In this document: positions 25,505 to 36,722 of the stretch, piece after piece
Layout of the letters: the number at the start of each line of letters is the position of its first letter
Numbering within the stretch: position 1 is the stretch's first letter
Assembly: GCF_038502225.1 (NCBI RefSeq)
Contig: NC_091325.1
Coordinates: 30,318,381 to 30,382,380 of the forward strand
Length of the DNA: 64,000 nt
Source of the DNA: Cherax quadricarinatus
Taxonomy: Eukaryota; Arthropoda; Malacostraca; Decapoda; Parastacidae
Direction of reading: 5' to 3'
Notes under the pieces: model-generated
What the model was told of the DNA's origin: nothing
The model's database searches: none
Seen by the model: only the letters and a program-made list of their open reading frames with translations
Program-made: the position numbers and the translations under genes

Positions 25505-25727
25505 AGCGATGAGGACAATGCAATCGTCCAACTAGGTATATTTCTACACCATAGGAAGATTAGCATAGGCACCACTGTGACCACAAATGCAAGTTTTTAC
25601 AGACGAATCTCGTCATTACGATTTTACAGACAATCGTGTCATTACGAGATCGTGAGTCATGTTAACGGCTTTGAGGGGACTTGAGCTAGAGTTCGTCATG
25701 GCCACGCTAGCTGGAGATTCGTCTGTA
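25505..25727 (-). repeat. SINE-like repeat, left half of a split inverted pair
   Basis: 25513-25604 is the reverse complement of 32265-32360 (ACCACAAATGCAAGTTTTTA on one side, TAAAAACTTGCATTTGTGGT on the other). 25604-25715 holds related sequence. The I-like LINE inserted at the 25727 edge and split the repeat. Confidence 0.75.
25716..25727 (+). repeat. Target-site duplication, left copy
   Basis: GATTCGTCTGTA is repeated exactly at 32265-32276 on the far side of the LINE. Confidence 0.88.
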
Positions 25728-25865
25728 TTATTATTATAATAAAAAAGAAGCGCTAAGCCACAAGGGCTATACAGCGCTGCAGGGTAGGATAGGAAACAGC
25801 AGGGCAGGGGATAGTGCAGGGTAGAGGGTAGCAAGAGATCGAGGTAGAAAGGGCTGAAGGTATCA

Positions 25866-26952
25866 TCAGAGTTTGTGAAGTAAGTCAGTTGTTGTCAAAA
25901 AGTCAATGAGAGAGTTCGGTTGAAAGGTGGGTCCATCAGCGAGAAGGGAAGGTAAAGAGAGAGCAGCGGAGCGAAGACGACGTTGGAGGTAAATTCTGCG
26001 TGATCGTTGATAAAGTGGGCAGTCTAACAGAATGTGGCTGACCGATAATGGAACTTGACAATTCTCACAGAGAGGAGCAGGGCACCTCTCCATGAGATAT
26101 CCATGAGTAAGACGAGTATGGCCAATGCAGAGATGGGAGAGGGTAGTCTCCCATCCTCGGCACTGGTGACAAGAAGACGGCCAGTAACCTGTACTCGGTT
26201 TAATAGATTGAAGTTTGTTACCAAGTAGGGTAGACCAACGTTGTTGCCAATGGGTGTGAAGGTGGGTAGCTATTGCAGCAAAATAGTCTGTAAATGGAAC
26301 ACCTCTATATGAAACTGGTAGGTCATGTACTGCTGACTGCGCAGCAGTGTCTGCCTGTTCATTGCCCTGTACGTCAACATGACCAGGGACCCAACAAAAA
26401 ACAATATCATTATGCTTGGTAGAGATGCGGCGTAGCCAAAGTTGGATACGGAGGACTAAGGGGTGAGGTGTATCAAATTTCTGTATAGCCTGTAAAGCAC
26501 TAAGGGAGTCTGAGACAACCACAAATGATGACACAGGCATAGATTCAATACGGATTAGTGCTGCAAGAATGGCATACAATTCAGCAGTAAAGATACTAGC
26601 CGAAGATAGTAAATGCCCTCGTACGACGCTGTCCAGAAACACTGCTGCGAATCCTATGCCATCAGAAGCCATCTGTGTACACTGCAATGGCATGAGAATG
26701 AGAGTGGAAGTGGTCAAGAAAAAGAGAGCGGGAAGCTACAGTAGACAGTTGTGCTTTCGAGCAAGGGAGTGAGAAAAAACAGACTCGAACAGCTGGAACT
26801 TCCCAGGGGGGTAGGGAAAAGTGAGATGCTACATGAACATAGAAAGGTGGAAATTGAAGAGAAGACAAGAGCGAATGTAGGCAAAGAGAGAAGGGATGGA
26901 GTAAACAGGGGCGGTGAACAAATAAAGAATGTCTACTAATATCGGTGACCAT
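25866..26952 (-). pseudogene. RNase H domain and C-terminal zinc motif of the I-like LINE
   Basis: The frame 25866-26717 contains AELYAILAAL (catalytic Glu), VVSDSLSALQAI (catalytic Asp), CWVPGHVDVQGNEQADTAA (His and Asp) and CENCQVPLSVSHILLDC, a C-x2-C-x7-H-x4-C motif. The first catalytic Asp (AVYTDG) is in the neighbouring frame 26662-26952. A small deletion right after TDG causes the shift. RNase H would remove the RNA strand during retrotransposition, but this copy cannot make it in one frame. Confidence 0.85.
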
Positions 26953-27162
26953 TCTATAAATGGAAGGATTGCGGAGATCATGAGAGCGTACATAGTAGCG
27001 AAGGCAATGGGCATCACGGCGATCAGATAAGGATGGAACGTTCGCTTCTGCATAGAGGCTCTCAACAGGGAAAGAGCAAAAAGCACCAAGGCAGAAACGT
27101 AATCCTTGGTGATGAATAGGATTGAGGCTAGATAGAGTAGCAGGAGAGGCAGCTGAATAGAT

Positions 27163-28418
27163 CTAGTCACCATAGTCAAGTTTCGATAAAATGAAGGTAG
27201 AATGTAGGCGAAAGAGAGTTTGACGGTCAGCTCCCCATGAAAGATGAGCAAGGGTTTTAAGAAGATTCAGCCGGCTGTGACAAGTTGTCTTCAGAGAGGT
27301 AATGTGAGGTTTCCAGGATAACCTACGGTCAAAGAGGAGGCCTAGAAACCTGACTGTATCACGTTCAGGGATACAGGTGCCATAGAGGTATAAAGGATGA
27401 TCAGAGATGACAGAGCATCTAGTAAAAGTAATTTGGTGAGTTTTGGTACTGAAAAATTTAAACCCATGTATGGTGGCCCAATTGGAAACACGGTCGACTG
27501 CATGCTGGAGAGAAACTGTAATGAGGTGACAGTCAGCGCCTGCACAGGCAATAGAGAAGTCATCAACATAGAGTGATGACCAAATATTGGATGGAAGACT
27601 AGAGGCCAAATCATTTATAGCAAGGAGAAAAAGTGTTGTGCTCAGAACACATCCCTGGAGGACACCTTCAGCTTGGATAAAGTCCGGGGAGAGCACATTA
27701 TTAACCCAAACACGGAAATGTCTGTCAGTTAAAAAGTTCTTAAGGAAGGATGGTAGATTGCCTCGAAGGCCTAAGGAGTGGGCTTGGGCCAAAATATTAT
27801 ACCTCCAAGTTGTGTCATATGCCTTCTCAAGGTCAAAAAATATGGCAATAACTGAGTGGTTATTCGCAAAGGCATTACGAACATACGTATCCAAGCGTAG
27901 TAAGGGGTCTATGGTAGAATGACCCTTACGAAAGTCATATTGAAGAGAGGAGAGACTGTTGTGTGTCTCTAAATACCACACAAAACGTCTATTTACCAGG
28001 CGTTCCATCACTTTGCAAACTGCACTGGTAAGAGCAATGGGACGATAGTGGGTGGCTTCATGTCCCGTAGTACCCGGTTTGCAGAAAGGGAGAACAATGG
28101 CAGATTTCCACAGCTGTGGAAGAACTCCTTGTGACCAAATAAGATTGAAAAGGTGTAATAGGACTGCAAGGGCTGACTAATGTAAATGTTGTAGCATACA
28201 AATATGAATGTCGTCAGGCCCAGCTGCCGATGATCGGCAAGCTGAGAGTGTTGCCTCCAGTTCCTGAAGTCTAAAAGGCACATTATACTGTTCTTCTCTG
28301 AGAGAAGAAAAGTCCGTGGGTGCTTACTCTCTGGCAGACTTTGAGGAAAGAAACGAGGGGCATAGATGGAGCCCCTGAGAAATATAGACCAGATGATTGC
28401 CAATTTCATTGGCAACAT
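27163..28418 (-). pseudogene. Reverse transcriptase of the I-like LINE
   Basis: The frame 27163-28011 contains QYDFRKGHSTIDPL, AIFFDLEKAYDTTWR (motif A), EGVLQGCVLSTTLFLLAIND (motif B), SSLYVDDFSIAC (motif C, YVDD intact), QITFTRC and VRFLGLLFDRRLSW. The fingers are in the upstream frame 28008-28418 and are shifted. Catalytic residues are retained, but the ORF is interrupted at both ends. Confidence 0.85.
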
Positions 28419-28559
28419 CTAGTGGGTTTGCTATATCAACACCGACAACCCACAGTACAGGAGCCGGGTCAGGAGAATATTTACCACTCAGTTTTCGTAC
28501 TTTTTTCCAGACTGCACTCACAGAGGAAGCAGAGGTGATGGTGGAGACATAATCTCACC

Positions 28560-29568
28560 AGCAAGTGCGTTTAGCGTCAAGGATGACACGGCGAGTGATC
28601 GCACGCTTCTGATTAAAATCAAGAAGTCTCTCCGTGGTTCTATTGTACCGGTACCTGCCCCATGCAGCGCGTTTCAAATGTACTGCACGAGCACAAGCAG
28701 GAGACCACCAAGGCACGCATTTCTGAGAATTCCTGCCTGAAGTTTGGGGAATAGAATGAGAAGGTGCAGTTTAAACGGAAGACGAGAAGAGGTGTAAAAG
28801 CTCATCAATGGAGGACGAAGAAGGAACCTCACTAAAAACAGTTAGTTGTGAGTAAAGGTTCCAATTAGCCTGATCAAATTGCCAGCGTGGGTTACGAAGA
28901 GGTGGTGAATATGAAGGGGAAGAAAGAATGATTGGGAAATGATCGCTGTCATGTAAATCCGGGAGAACGGACCAGGTGAAGTCTAATGCGGCAGAGGAAG
29001 AGCAGACTGAGAGATCGATGCAAGAGAGAGTATGAGTCCGAGGATCAAAATGGGTGTGAGTACCTGTACTTAAAACATGGAGGGGGGTGGGTAGAAAGAA
29101 AAGCCTCTAACTGAATGCCACGGGAATCACAGTGAGACCCCCCCAGAGGAAATGATGGGCATTAGAATCGCCAAGTAACAGAAGTGGTGGCGGTAATGAT
29201 GAAACAAGAAAGGCAATATCCGAGATAGATAATGCCCGAGAAAGAGAGAGATACAAAGAACAGAGTGCATACCACCTATGCAAGTTGATATGGGCTGATG
29301 TGTATTGCAGCAAAGTACGAACAAATAGCTGATGGTACGGAATATCAGTGCGTAGAAGAAGGGTACTTTCATTAAAGGTCCCATCAGGAAAAGGATCTGA
29401 AGAATACGATAAATTATAGCCTGAGATGGGATAGATAATGGCAGAGTGTAATTTTGGTTCCTGTAAGCAAACACCAACAGGGAAAAACTGGGAGGGCAAC
29501 ATCTGAAACTCACCCCGATTACCCCTGAGGCTGTGAATATTCCACTGTAAATAGGCCATGATTGGCAA
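28560..29568 (-). pseudogene. APE-type endonuclease of the I-like LINE
   Basis: The frame 29107-29568 shows LQWNIHSLRGNRGEFQML (Asn block), GVCLQEPKLH (Glu block), LHRWYALCSLYLS and LLLLGDSNAHHFLWGG (GDxNAHH block, with Ser for the usual Phe). The rest of the domain and the linker continue in other frames to about 28560. Confidence 0.8.
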
Positions 29569-29599
29569 CGATAAAGATACCTGAAATCCACAGGTAAGG

Positions 29600-31531
29600 G
29601 TTTCTATGGACTAGAAGGGTTAGAAAAGTCCACGTGCGGTGGCAAAGGAAAACGTTCAAGTAGCGAAGGAATGGTGCACAGTGAAGAAAGGAGTCGTGCA
29701 GATGGAGAAAAGGAAAGAGAAGGAACAGAGGGTGGATCAGTGTCCATTGATGGTTTGGTCTCTGCAATATATTCAGAGATTGCTTCAAGTGTTTCGGAGT
29801 TCAGAGACGTCGCATGGGAGTCAATATTGGAGATGGAAGGAGGAGAAGTTAGAGTAAGGATCGGAGCTGTAATTGGCAGTACCAAGGTAGGGGGTGCGAA
29901 AGGGTGGAGGGAACTGGAGAAGTGTGGGAGGGGACAGAAGAGGCAGAAACCCGGGAGGTGGCAGAAGAGGAAGAAACTTGGGAGGGGACAGGAAAGGAAG
30001 GCACAGTACGAGGGGGAGGATAAACCTCCACACTTGTAATGGAGCCAGTGAAAGGGGAAGACCTAGATACAGAGACCGGGAAGAGAAAATGTGGAGGTGG
30101 ATGAAGGGAAGGAGGGGTTAAAGGAGATTTGTTGGACCTCTGAGAAGTAGAGGGACGACTGGGAGGAGGTGTCGTACGAGGTCTTGTCGATACCAGGGTT
30201 TGTGAGGGAGAACACGAAGAAGTGAGGACAGACTGAGGTGTTGAAGTAGGGACATCTGAGCCCAGTACAGTAAAATAATTAGATACAGGAGTGACTATGG
30301 GACTGGCAACCGCAGAGGAGGCTGCAGAAGATGGGACCCCAGAAGTGGGGGGACGTTTTGAAACACGAGAATATGAAACACAGGGTAGTCTCCCTTGGAG
30401 GCGGAGATGAGAAACTGCCATAGCATAAGGGAGACCTTCTGCCTCTTTGAGGCAACGAATTTCCCGCTCATTTAAGTAGACCTGGCAATGGCGAGAGTAC
30501 GAAGGGTGAGCCTCATGACAATTAAGGCAAGAGGGAGGTCGACTGCAAGTTGTATTAGAATGGTCATCGGTACCACAGACAGGGCATTCGGCTATAGATC
30601 TGCAATATTTTGCTGGTTGGCCAAATCACTAGCAATTCCTACACTGTTGCTGTGTAGGGATCACCTTCCGAACTTGTAACCGATGTCCTGCTACATAAAC
30701 AGAGGATGGGAGTTCACGGCTGTTAAAAGTTAAACGAGCCACATTGCAAGGGTATCGTCTTCACCAGCGGGTGGGAAGAACATAAGTGTCTACCTTGAGA
30801 ATTGGGAGATCTTGGAGTTCCAGCTGTTCGAGAATGTCATTGCCATATGTCTGGAAATTCTGTTGGACTATGGTATGGGGCAGAATAACAGTACCACTAG
30901 AAGAATTGAGGGAATGATGTTTTTCGATAGTGATAGGAATAGTATCGATATGTGAAAGAAGAGAAAGATCATGAGCTTGGGTAGAATTCTGGACTGTGAT
31001 GATGTGCATACCACTCTTAAGAGCATGAAAGGAAATATCTCTACCAACGTGGCATAGGAACGCTTTGCCAATACTATGGTCAGAAAGATAGGCAGTAGAA
31101 GAAGTCAGTCGTAAAGTAAAGAATTTTGTCCATTGTGTGGTCCGAAACTGAGTGTGGAGAGGGAGTGCATGACGTGTCGGTCTTTTCCGAGTAGAATGGG
31201 AAGGTAATGAAGTAACATCGTCTGGAGATTGTCGTTGGCATTTAGAAGTGGGACCAGAGTCGGTCTGACGTGAGACAGGCTGGCGATTCGAAAATCGTCG
31301 CACCATAGAGGGAGAGGCCGGAAACATAGTCAAAGGAGAGCTGAGGTCAGACAAATCGAAGGAGTCAGTGGAAGCCCCGGTACCTGAAGCAGGTGAGGAA
31401 ACAGCACCAGCAAGAGGTACAGGGGCCTTGGGAGTGTTCCAAAGAGTGGCCAAAAGATGAGGCGAGGTCAGAACAGGGTGCGTAACAATAAGGGGCCCGG
31501 GGGTAGTTGGGTCATGAATTTGGGGCCCCAT
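29600..31531 (-). pseudogene. Gag-like ORF1 with CCHC knuckles, two adjacent stop codons
   Basis: The frame 30761-31531 begins MGPQIHDPTTPGPL and is Pro/Ser-rich, followed by an RNA-binding-like segment (FHALKSGMHIITVQNS). Three Cys/His knuckles lie at about 30500-30660 (CRNC..., CPVCGTDDHSNTTC, CLNCHEAHPSYSRHC). The first is broken by TAG TGA in tandem directly after CRNC. The C-terminal frame 29849-30421 is Ser/Pro/Thr-rich. By family knowledge this is a nucleic-acid-binding gag-like protein. Confidence 0.78.
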
Positions 31532-32264
31532 GGTTAGGTTACTTCTTTCCTTTTGTTTTTAAGAAAAAAAAAGAAGAAAAGAAAATAAAAATAAAAAAAA
31601 AGAATAAAAAAGGAGGGACCGGGGAGGGATAGTTCCTAGGAGGAATGAAAGGGCCAGAAATCTCCCTCCACGCCCAAGAGGACCTCAGCACCGCAAGTAG
31701 CACAGATGCAACATGGAACCCGTGCCATACCCTACCCTTCATGCCAGTAAACCAGCAATCCGGGATAGCAACCTCACATCTGCCAAGCTACCTTGGTGGA
31801 CAAAAGAGAGGGCGGCCGAATATCTGCCACAAAGCATACCTCCTTCGGCCACCACCCCCAGAATCCTTAAGGTGGCTTCCAGAGATACACCCGTCACCCG
31901 AAAGACACCCAAAGCCACCCTCCGGGATACAGGAGAGGGATCGGGACATCCCCAGGCGATCCAGATCCCACGGCAAACTACGCCACCACCAAGAACCTCA
32001 ACAGAATGGGATGGACACTGGTACCCTTCTCCCTACCTATGAACTAGTGTGCCTGTGGGAAAAATCCCAAAGGCCAAAAAGAGGAACTGCAAAAGGGAGG
32101 GGTGGGGAGGAGGAAGAGGAAAGGAAAAAGGGGAGGATGGGGAGGATGGGATAGGGAAGGAGGGATTCGGGGGTAATTAGGTTCGGTCTGAGGAAGGAGA
32201 CCGACAGGTCTAATTCCTCAGACCAAGAGCCTCTTCACCACGCCAAGGAGCCCCCCTTGAAGAG

Positions 32265-32495
32265 GATTCGTCTGTAAAAACTTGCATTTGTGGTCCCAGT
32301 GATGCCTATGCTTACCTTCCTATGGTGTAGAAATATACCTAGTTGGACGAATCTTATTGTGGCTAGCTGGTCCAGTGGCTAACGCGATGGTCTGGAGTTC
32401 TGAGACTCTCTGATCTCGAGTTGTATCCCCGCCCGTGGTATTGTTTGTTTGCAATCGTGTCATTACGATTTCGTGAGTCGTGTTCCTAAATGTTT
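32265..32495 (+). repeat. SINE-like repeat with tRNA-derived head, right half of the split pair
   Basis: It begins with the right copy of the target-site duplication (32265-32276), continues GCATTTGTGGTCCCAGTGAT, and includes a tRNA-like head at 32352-32445 (TAGCTGGTCCAGTGGCTAAC to CCCCGCCCGTGG). It matches the minus-strand head at 21570-21672. Confidence 0.75.
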
Positions 32496-32999
32496 GTGTA
32501 AGCTCTTTTTTTAATTATCAAAGCTGGATAAATCTTCAATGTTCTGCTTCTCTATTCTGTATGATAGTTACACAGTGAGAATTAGAACAAACTGTGTTTC
32601 CCTGTAATTATTCATCACAAACAATGGCATTCATACAAGATGTGATAACTCTCTTTACGGTCATGTTAGTGTGTGTGGGAGAGGGGCGGGGTATGTGTGT
32701 TGTACAGAATTATCAAAATGCATGTTTGGAGTGGTACCATGATACAGCTATTGAACATTTAATATCTTCCTGGTATGTTCGATAGTTCCAAGAAAAACTA
32801 GATCCATATTTAAGACATAATAAAACATTGGAAAAAAAAAATATTGAAATGAACCTACACGTGATACTGATAACCTTCCACATCAAATGGAGAGAGATTT
32901 TGTAACAGTGATGAGGAGAGAACCATGGATCATGCATGTTCTAAATGAATGTTATTAAATATTTATATCAAAAGCAGTCAAATGTCTCCTTTGTTTGTG
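32496..32999. other. AT-rich sequence, nothing recognised
   Basis: About 500 bp without a supported gene. The short ORF 32594-32785 starts with a hydrophobic stretch but has no recognisable domain. Confidence 0.5.
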
Positions 33000-33340
33000 T
33001 ACTAACTCCCTGTTTGTGTACTAACTCAACAAACAGTAAATTATATTATCGTACCCAAAGGAGTGATACTGATCAATAACAACACTGCACTAGCCAAGGA
33101 GCCGAAACCATACTGCTACATGGTGAGCGAAAACGCATGATGCATTAGACCACTAGACCACACAATCCTTAACAATGGTGCATACAGCGACGCTTGATGT
33201 TATACCCACCATCAAAGAACATACGGTGGGGTGGACGCCTCTGAGCTAATTTCATTCAACTCCCTGTTTGTGTACTAAATCAACAAGCAGTATATTATAT
33301 TATTGTACCCACGAATGAGTGGTATTGATCAGTAATGGGT
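33000..33340 (-). repeat. SINE-like unit, minus orientation
   Basis: This is the same body as 8935-9195 (CTCCCTGTTTGTGTACTAAC, then CTGATCAATAACAACACTGC, CACAATCCTTAACAATGGTG). It ends where a plus-oriented copy begins near 33335, giving a head-to-head arrangement. Confidence 0.7.
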
Positions 33341-33687
33341 GGTCCTGTGGGTTAAGGCGTCATGTGGTTCTCGCTTGCAGTGGTGGGCCAGTAAAACATG
33401 GGTTCGAATCCTTGGCTAGCACAGTGTTGTTATTGATTAATATCACTCATTCTTGATTACAGTAATATATACATGCTGATAGTACACCAAACAGGGATGA
33501 GGATGAAATTGGGTTGAAAGCTCTCACACCTCCGTATGTCCTCAAACCAAGAGTAACACACCTAGCTTGGCTGGGTCCTCGGTTCTTGAGGATTGAGTGG
33601 TCCTGTGGGTTAAGGCGTCATTTGGTTTTCTCTCACAATAGCAGGTCAGTACAAAATAGGTTCAAATCCTTGGCTAGTGCAGTACTG

Positions 33688-33690
<3 letters not shown>
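33335..33690 (+). repeat. Two tandem SINE heads with tRNA B boxes
   Basis: The first head (33335-33440) has GGTCCTGTGGGTTAAGGCGT and the exact B box GGTTCGAATCC at 33401-33411. The second (33593-33688) has GGTTCAAATCC at 33659-33669. Both end CTTGGCTAGYGCAGT, and the second runs straight into (TA)n. Confidence 0.75.

Positions 33691-33768
<78 letters not shown>
33688..33768. repeat. (TA)n microsatellite
   Basis: About 75 bp of TA lies between a SINE head and a MITE. Confidence 0.97.
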
Positions 33769-33769
<1 letters not shown>

Positions 33770-34155
33770 CGTGACGAATATGTAAAACTGGTCAATTAGC
33801 AAGAACTCATTTAAAAATAAGTCCTTTCCATAATTTTCTCACATATGTTTAAAGATATATTTTTTTCAATAATTTTAAATTAAAAATTTATAATTTTGCA
33901 CTAAAAGAATCTTAGAAAACTTACCTAACCTTATTATAACAAGAACAATTTATTTTAGCCTAACCCAACTAAATATATTTTAGATTTGTTTACAGTAATT
34001 TAATACTAAACAAACACAGTGAAATATATTTTTTTCGTTAGATTCAGAATGATTTTGGCGAAATTATTGCCTACACAAATTTTCGCTAGTCCTATATGGC
34101 AAGATGAGTGTTGCTATTTAAGCTAAGATCGCAAGTTCTGCCTATTCGGCACGAC
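33769..34155 (+). mobile_element. MITE copy, left end mutated
   Basis: It aligns throughout with the MITE at 15462-15849. The left terminal repeat is TCGTGACGAATA and the right is TATTCGGCACGAC. TA lies on both sides. Confidence 0.83.
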
Positions 34156-34156
34156 A

Positions 34157-35808
34157 TATAAATGACATGCCCATGCACTCTGCCCCATGGCCAGATTCAT
34201 GGAACTCCGTGTTCATCAAGAACTGCAAGAAGCCCCTATCACGAGCCTTTACCATGCTATGGAGAGGAAGCATGGACACGGGGGTCGTCCCACAGTTACT
34301 AAAAACAACAGACATAGCCCCACTCCACAAAGGGGGCAGTAAAGCAACAGCAAAGAACTACAGACCGATAGCACTAACATCCCATAATCCCATATCATAA
34401 AAATCTTTGAAAGGGTCCTAAGAAGCAAGATCACCACTCATCTAGAAACACATCAGTTACACAACCCAGGGCAACATGGGTTTAGAACAGGTCGCTCCTG
34501 TCTCAACTATTGGATCACTACGACAAGGTCCTAGATGCACTAGAAGACAAAAAGAATGCAGATGTAATATATACAGACTTTGCAAAAGCCTTCGACAAGT
34601 GTGACCATGGCGTAATAGCGCACAAAATGCGTGCTAAAGGAATAACAGGAAAAGTCGGTCGATGGATCTATAATTTCCTCACTAATAGAACACAGAGAGT
34701 AGTAGTCAACAGAGTAAAGTCCGAGGCAGCTACGGTGAAAAGCTCTGTTCCACAAGGCACAGTACTTGCTCCCATCTTGTTCCTCATCCTCATATCTGAC
34801 ATAGACAAGGATGTCAGCCACAGCACCGTGTCTTCCTTTGCAGATGACACCCGAATCTGCATGACAGTGTCTTCCATTGCAGACACTGCAAGGCTCCAGG
34901 CGGACATCAACCAAATCTTTCAGTGGGCTGCATAAAGCAATATGAAGTTCAACGATGAGAAATTTCAATTACTCAGATATGGTAAACACGAGGAAATTAA
35001 GTCTTCATCAGAGTACAAAACAAATTCTGGCCACAAAATAGAGCGAAACACCAACGTCAAAGACCTGGGAGTGATCATATCGGAGGATTTCACCTTCAAT
35101 GACCATAACATCGTATCAATCGTATCTGTTAGCAAAATGACAGGATGGATAATGAGAACCTTCAAAACTAGGGATGCCAAGCCCATGATGACACTCTTCA
35201 GGTCACTTGTTCTATCTAGGCTGGAATATTGCTGCACACTAACAGCACCTTTCAAGGCAGGTGAAATTGCTGACCTAGAAAATGTACAGAGAACCTTCAC
35301 TGCACGCATAACGGAGATAAAACACCTCAATTACTGGGAGCGCTTGAGGTTCCTAAACCTGTATTCCCTGGAACGCAGGCGGGAGAGATACATGATTATA
35401 TACACCTGGAAAATCCTCGAGGGACTAGTACCGAACTTGCACACGAAAATCACTCACTACGAAAGCAAAAGACTTGGCAGACGATGCAACATCCCCCCAA
35501 TGAAAAGCAGGGGCGTCACTAGCACGTTAAAAGACAACAAAATAAGTGTCAGGGGCCCGAGACTGTTCAACTGCCTCCCAGCATACATAAGGGGGATTAC
35601 CAACAGACCCCTGGCAGTCTTCAAGCTGGCACTGGACAAGCACCTAAAGTCGGTTCCTGATCAGCCGGGCTGTGGCTCGTACGTTGGTTTGCGTGCAGCC
35701 AGCAGTAACAGCCTGGTTGTTCAGGCTCTGATCCACCAGGAGGCCTGGTCACAGACCGGGCCGCGCGGGCGTTGACCCCCGGAACTCTCCAGGCAAACTC
35801 CAGGTAAA
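34157..35808 (+). mobile_element. 5'-truncated LINE (RT only) with tail shared by a SINE
   Basis: It starts directly after the MITE's TA flank with RT fingers and runs to the 3' tail. The tail (from GGAGGCCTGGTCACAGACCG at about 35740) is the same as the 3' end of the SINE at 35886-36140 and of the LINE at 47800-49325. It ends CTCCAGGTAA and then (CA)n. Confidence 0.85.
34167..35775 (+). pseudogene. LINE reverse transcriptase, one frameshift and one nonsense codon
   Basis: The frame 34167-34400 has IAPLHKGGSKATAKNYRPIA (fingers), and then a small deletion shifts the frame. The frame 34510-34935 has VIYTDFAKAFDKCDHGVI (motif A), SSVPQGTVLAPILFLILISD (motif B) and SSFADDTRIC (motif C). It is closed by TAA at 34933-34935, where the sister copy at 48455 has GAA. 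It then continues in the same frame at 34942-35775 (VKDLGVIISEDF, RSLVLSRLEYCC, VRGPRLFNCLPAYIRG). Active-site residues are intact. Confidence 0.87.
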
Positions 35809-35885
35809 CACACACACACACACACACACATTATATATATATATAATATATATATATAATATATATATAATATATATAATATATT
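35809..35885. repeat. (CA)n and AT-rich simple repeat
   Basis: A short CA run is followed by ATATATAATATA-type repeats between the LINE tail and the SINE tail. Confidence 0.9.
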
Positions 35886-36140
35886 ATCTGGAGAGTTTAT
35901 CTGGAGAGAGTTCCGGGGGTCAACGCCCCCGCGGCCCGGTCTGTGACCAGGCCTCCTTAGGTCAGTGTCCCAGGATGCGACCACACACCAGTCGACTAAC
36001 ACCCAGGTGCCCATTTTACTGATGGGGAACATAGACAATAGGTGGAAAGAAACACGTCCAATGTTTCTACTCTGGCTGGGAATCGAACCCAGGCCCTCAC
36101 CGTGTGAAGCGAGAGCGTTAACCACCAGGCTAGCCTGGAA
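35886..36140 (-). mobile_element. tRNA-derived SINE with LINE-type 3' tail
   Basis: On the minus strand the head reads TAGCCTGGTGGTTAACGCTC, and GGGTTCGATTCCCAGCCA is a good B box and T arm. A body follows (TTCCACCTATTGTCTATG, GGGTGTTAGTCGACTGG). The last 65 bp (GGAGGCCTGGTCACAGACCG onward) match the 3' tail of the LINE immediately to its left. By established SINE biology such a shared tail is how a SINE recruits its partner LINE's RT. Confidence 0.85.
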
Positions 36141-36296
36141 ATCGAACCTGTGTTGTTGTAGCCCGCCTCGTGGGAAGAGCAAAATTTCATGACGTCCTAA
36201 ACCACTTGTCCACTGGTTTAGAGCATCTTGAATTTCCGCTCTTGCCACGAGGCGGGATAAACCAACACGGGTTCGGTTCCGGGGGCAGCCGGAACC
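36141..36296. repeat. Two SINE heads in inverted orientation plus a short hairpin
   Basis: 36145-36205 and 36212-36272 are imperfect inverted copies of a tRNA-like head (GCCCGCCTCGTGGGAAGAGC, and CGCTCTTGCCACGAGGCGGG). A perfect 11-bp-arm hairpin (TTCGGTTCCGG and its complement) lies at 36272-36299. Confidence 0.7.
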
Positions 36297-36722
36297 GAAA
36301 TAATTTTGCAAAAATAATTCTGAACCTAATGAAAAAATACATTTCATTGTGTTTGTTTATTATTAAATTAATGAAAACTTATCTAAAATATCAATAAAAC
36401 TATAAATTTTTACATTTATATAAATAAAAATTTACATCTTTAAACGTAGAAGATGATAAATTAGACACATGTGCAACTCTTGGGTATCTTTATTGAGGAA
36501 ACGTTTCGCCACACAGTGGCTTCATCAGTCCATACATAGGAGAATCTTGAAGAACAGGAGGAGAATGAGGTAATCAGTCCCTCAACCTTGAGTCGATGTG
36601 GTCAGTCCCGCAATCTTGAATAGAATACGGCATACGTGCTGAGAAGGAGCTTATAAACCGTTGGCAGGAGAGGTGAAGCAAAGAAGAGAAAATTTTAGAA
36701 AGAATTTAAGTTTTACCTATTA

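Larger units (their letters stand above)
25728..32264 (-). mobile_element. 6.5-kb I-like LINE with gag-like ORF1, endonuclease, RT and RNase H
   Basis: The element is bounded by a 12-bp target-site duplication. On the minus strand the 5' end is at 32264. The order is a 5' UTR of about 730 bp, ORF1 (31531 to about 29600), endonuclease (29568 to about 28560), RT (28418 to 27163), RNase H with a C-terminal Cys/His motif (26952 to 25866), and a 3' UTR ending GCTTAGCGCTTC, T-rich, then (TAA)-type repeats. An RNase H domain after the RT is typical of the I clade and relatives. It is nearly full length and broken by several frameshifts. Confidence 0.88.

Noticed and set aside
29604..30121. ORFs on both strands over 29600-30120
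   Set aside because: Low-complexity Ser/Pro sequence of the gag-like ORF1 leaves the opposite strand open; only the minus frame fits the LINE order.
33335..33440. Functional tRNA gene
   Set aside because: The B box is good, but no complete cloverleaf or anticodon arm is evident and several repeat copies share the flanks, so it is a SINE head. The same reasoning applies to 21570-21672 and 36073-36140.
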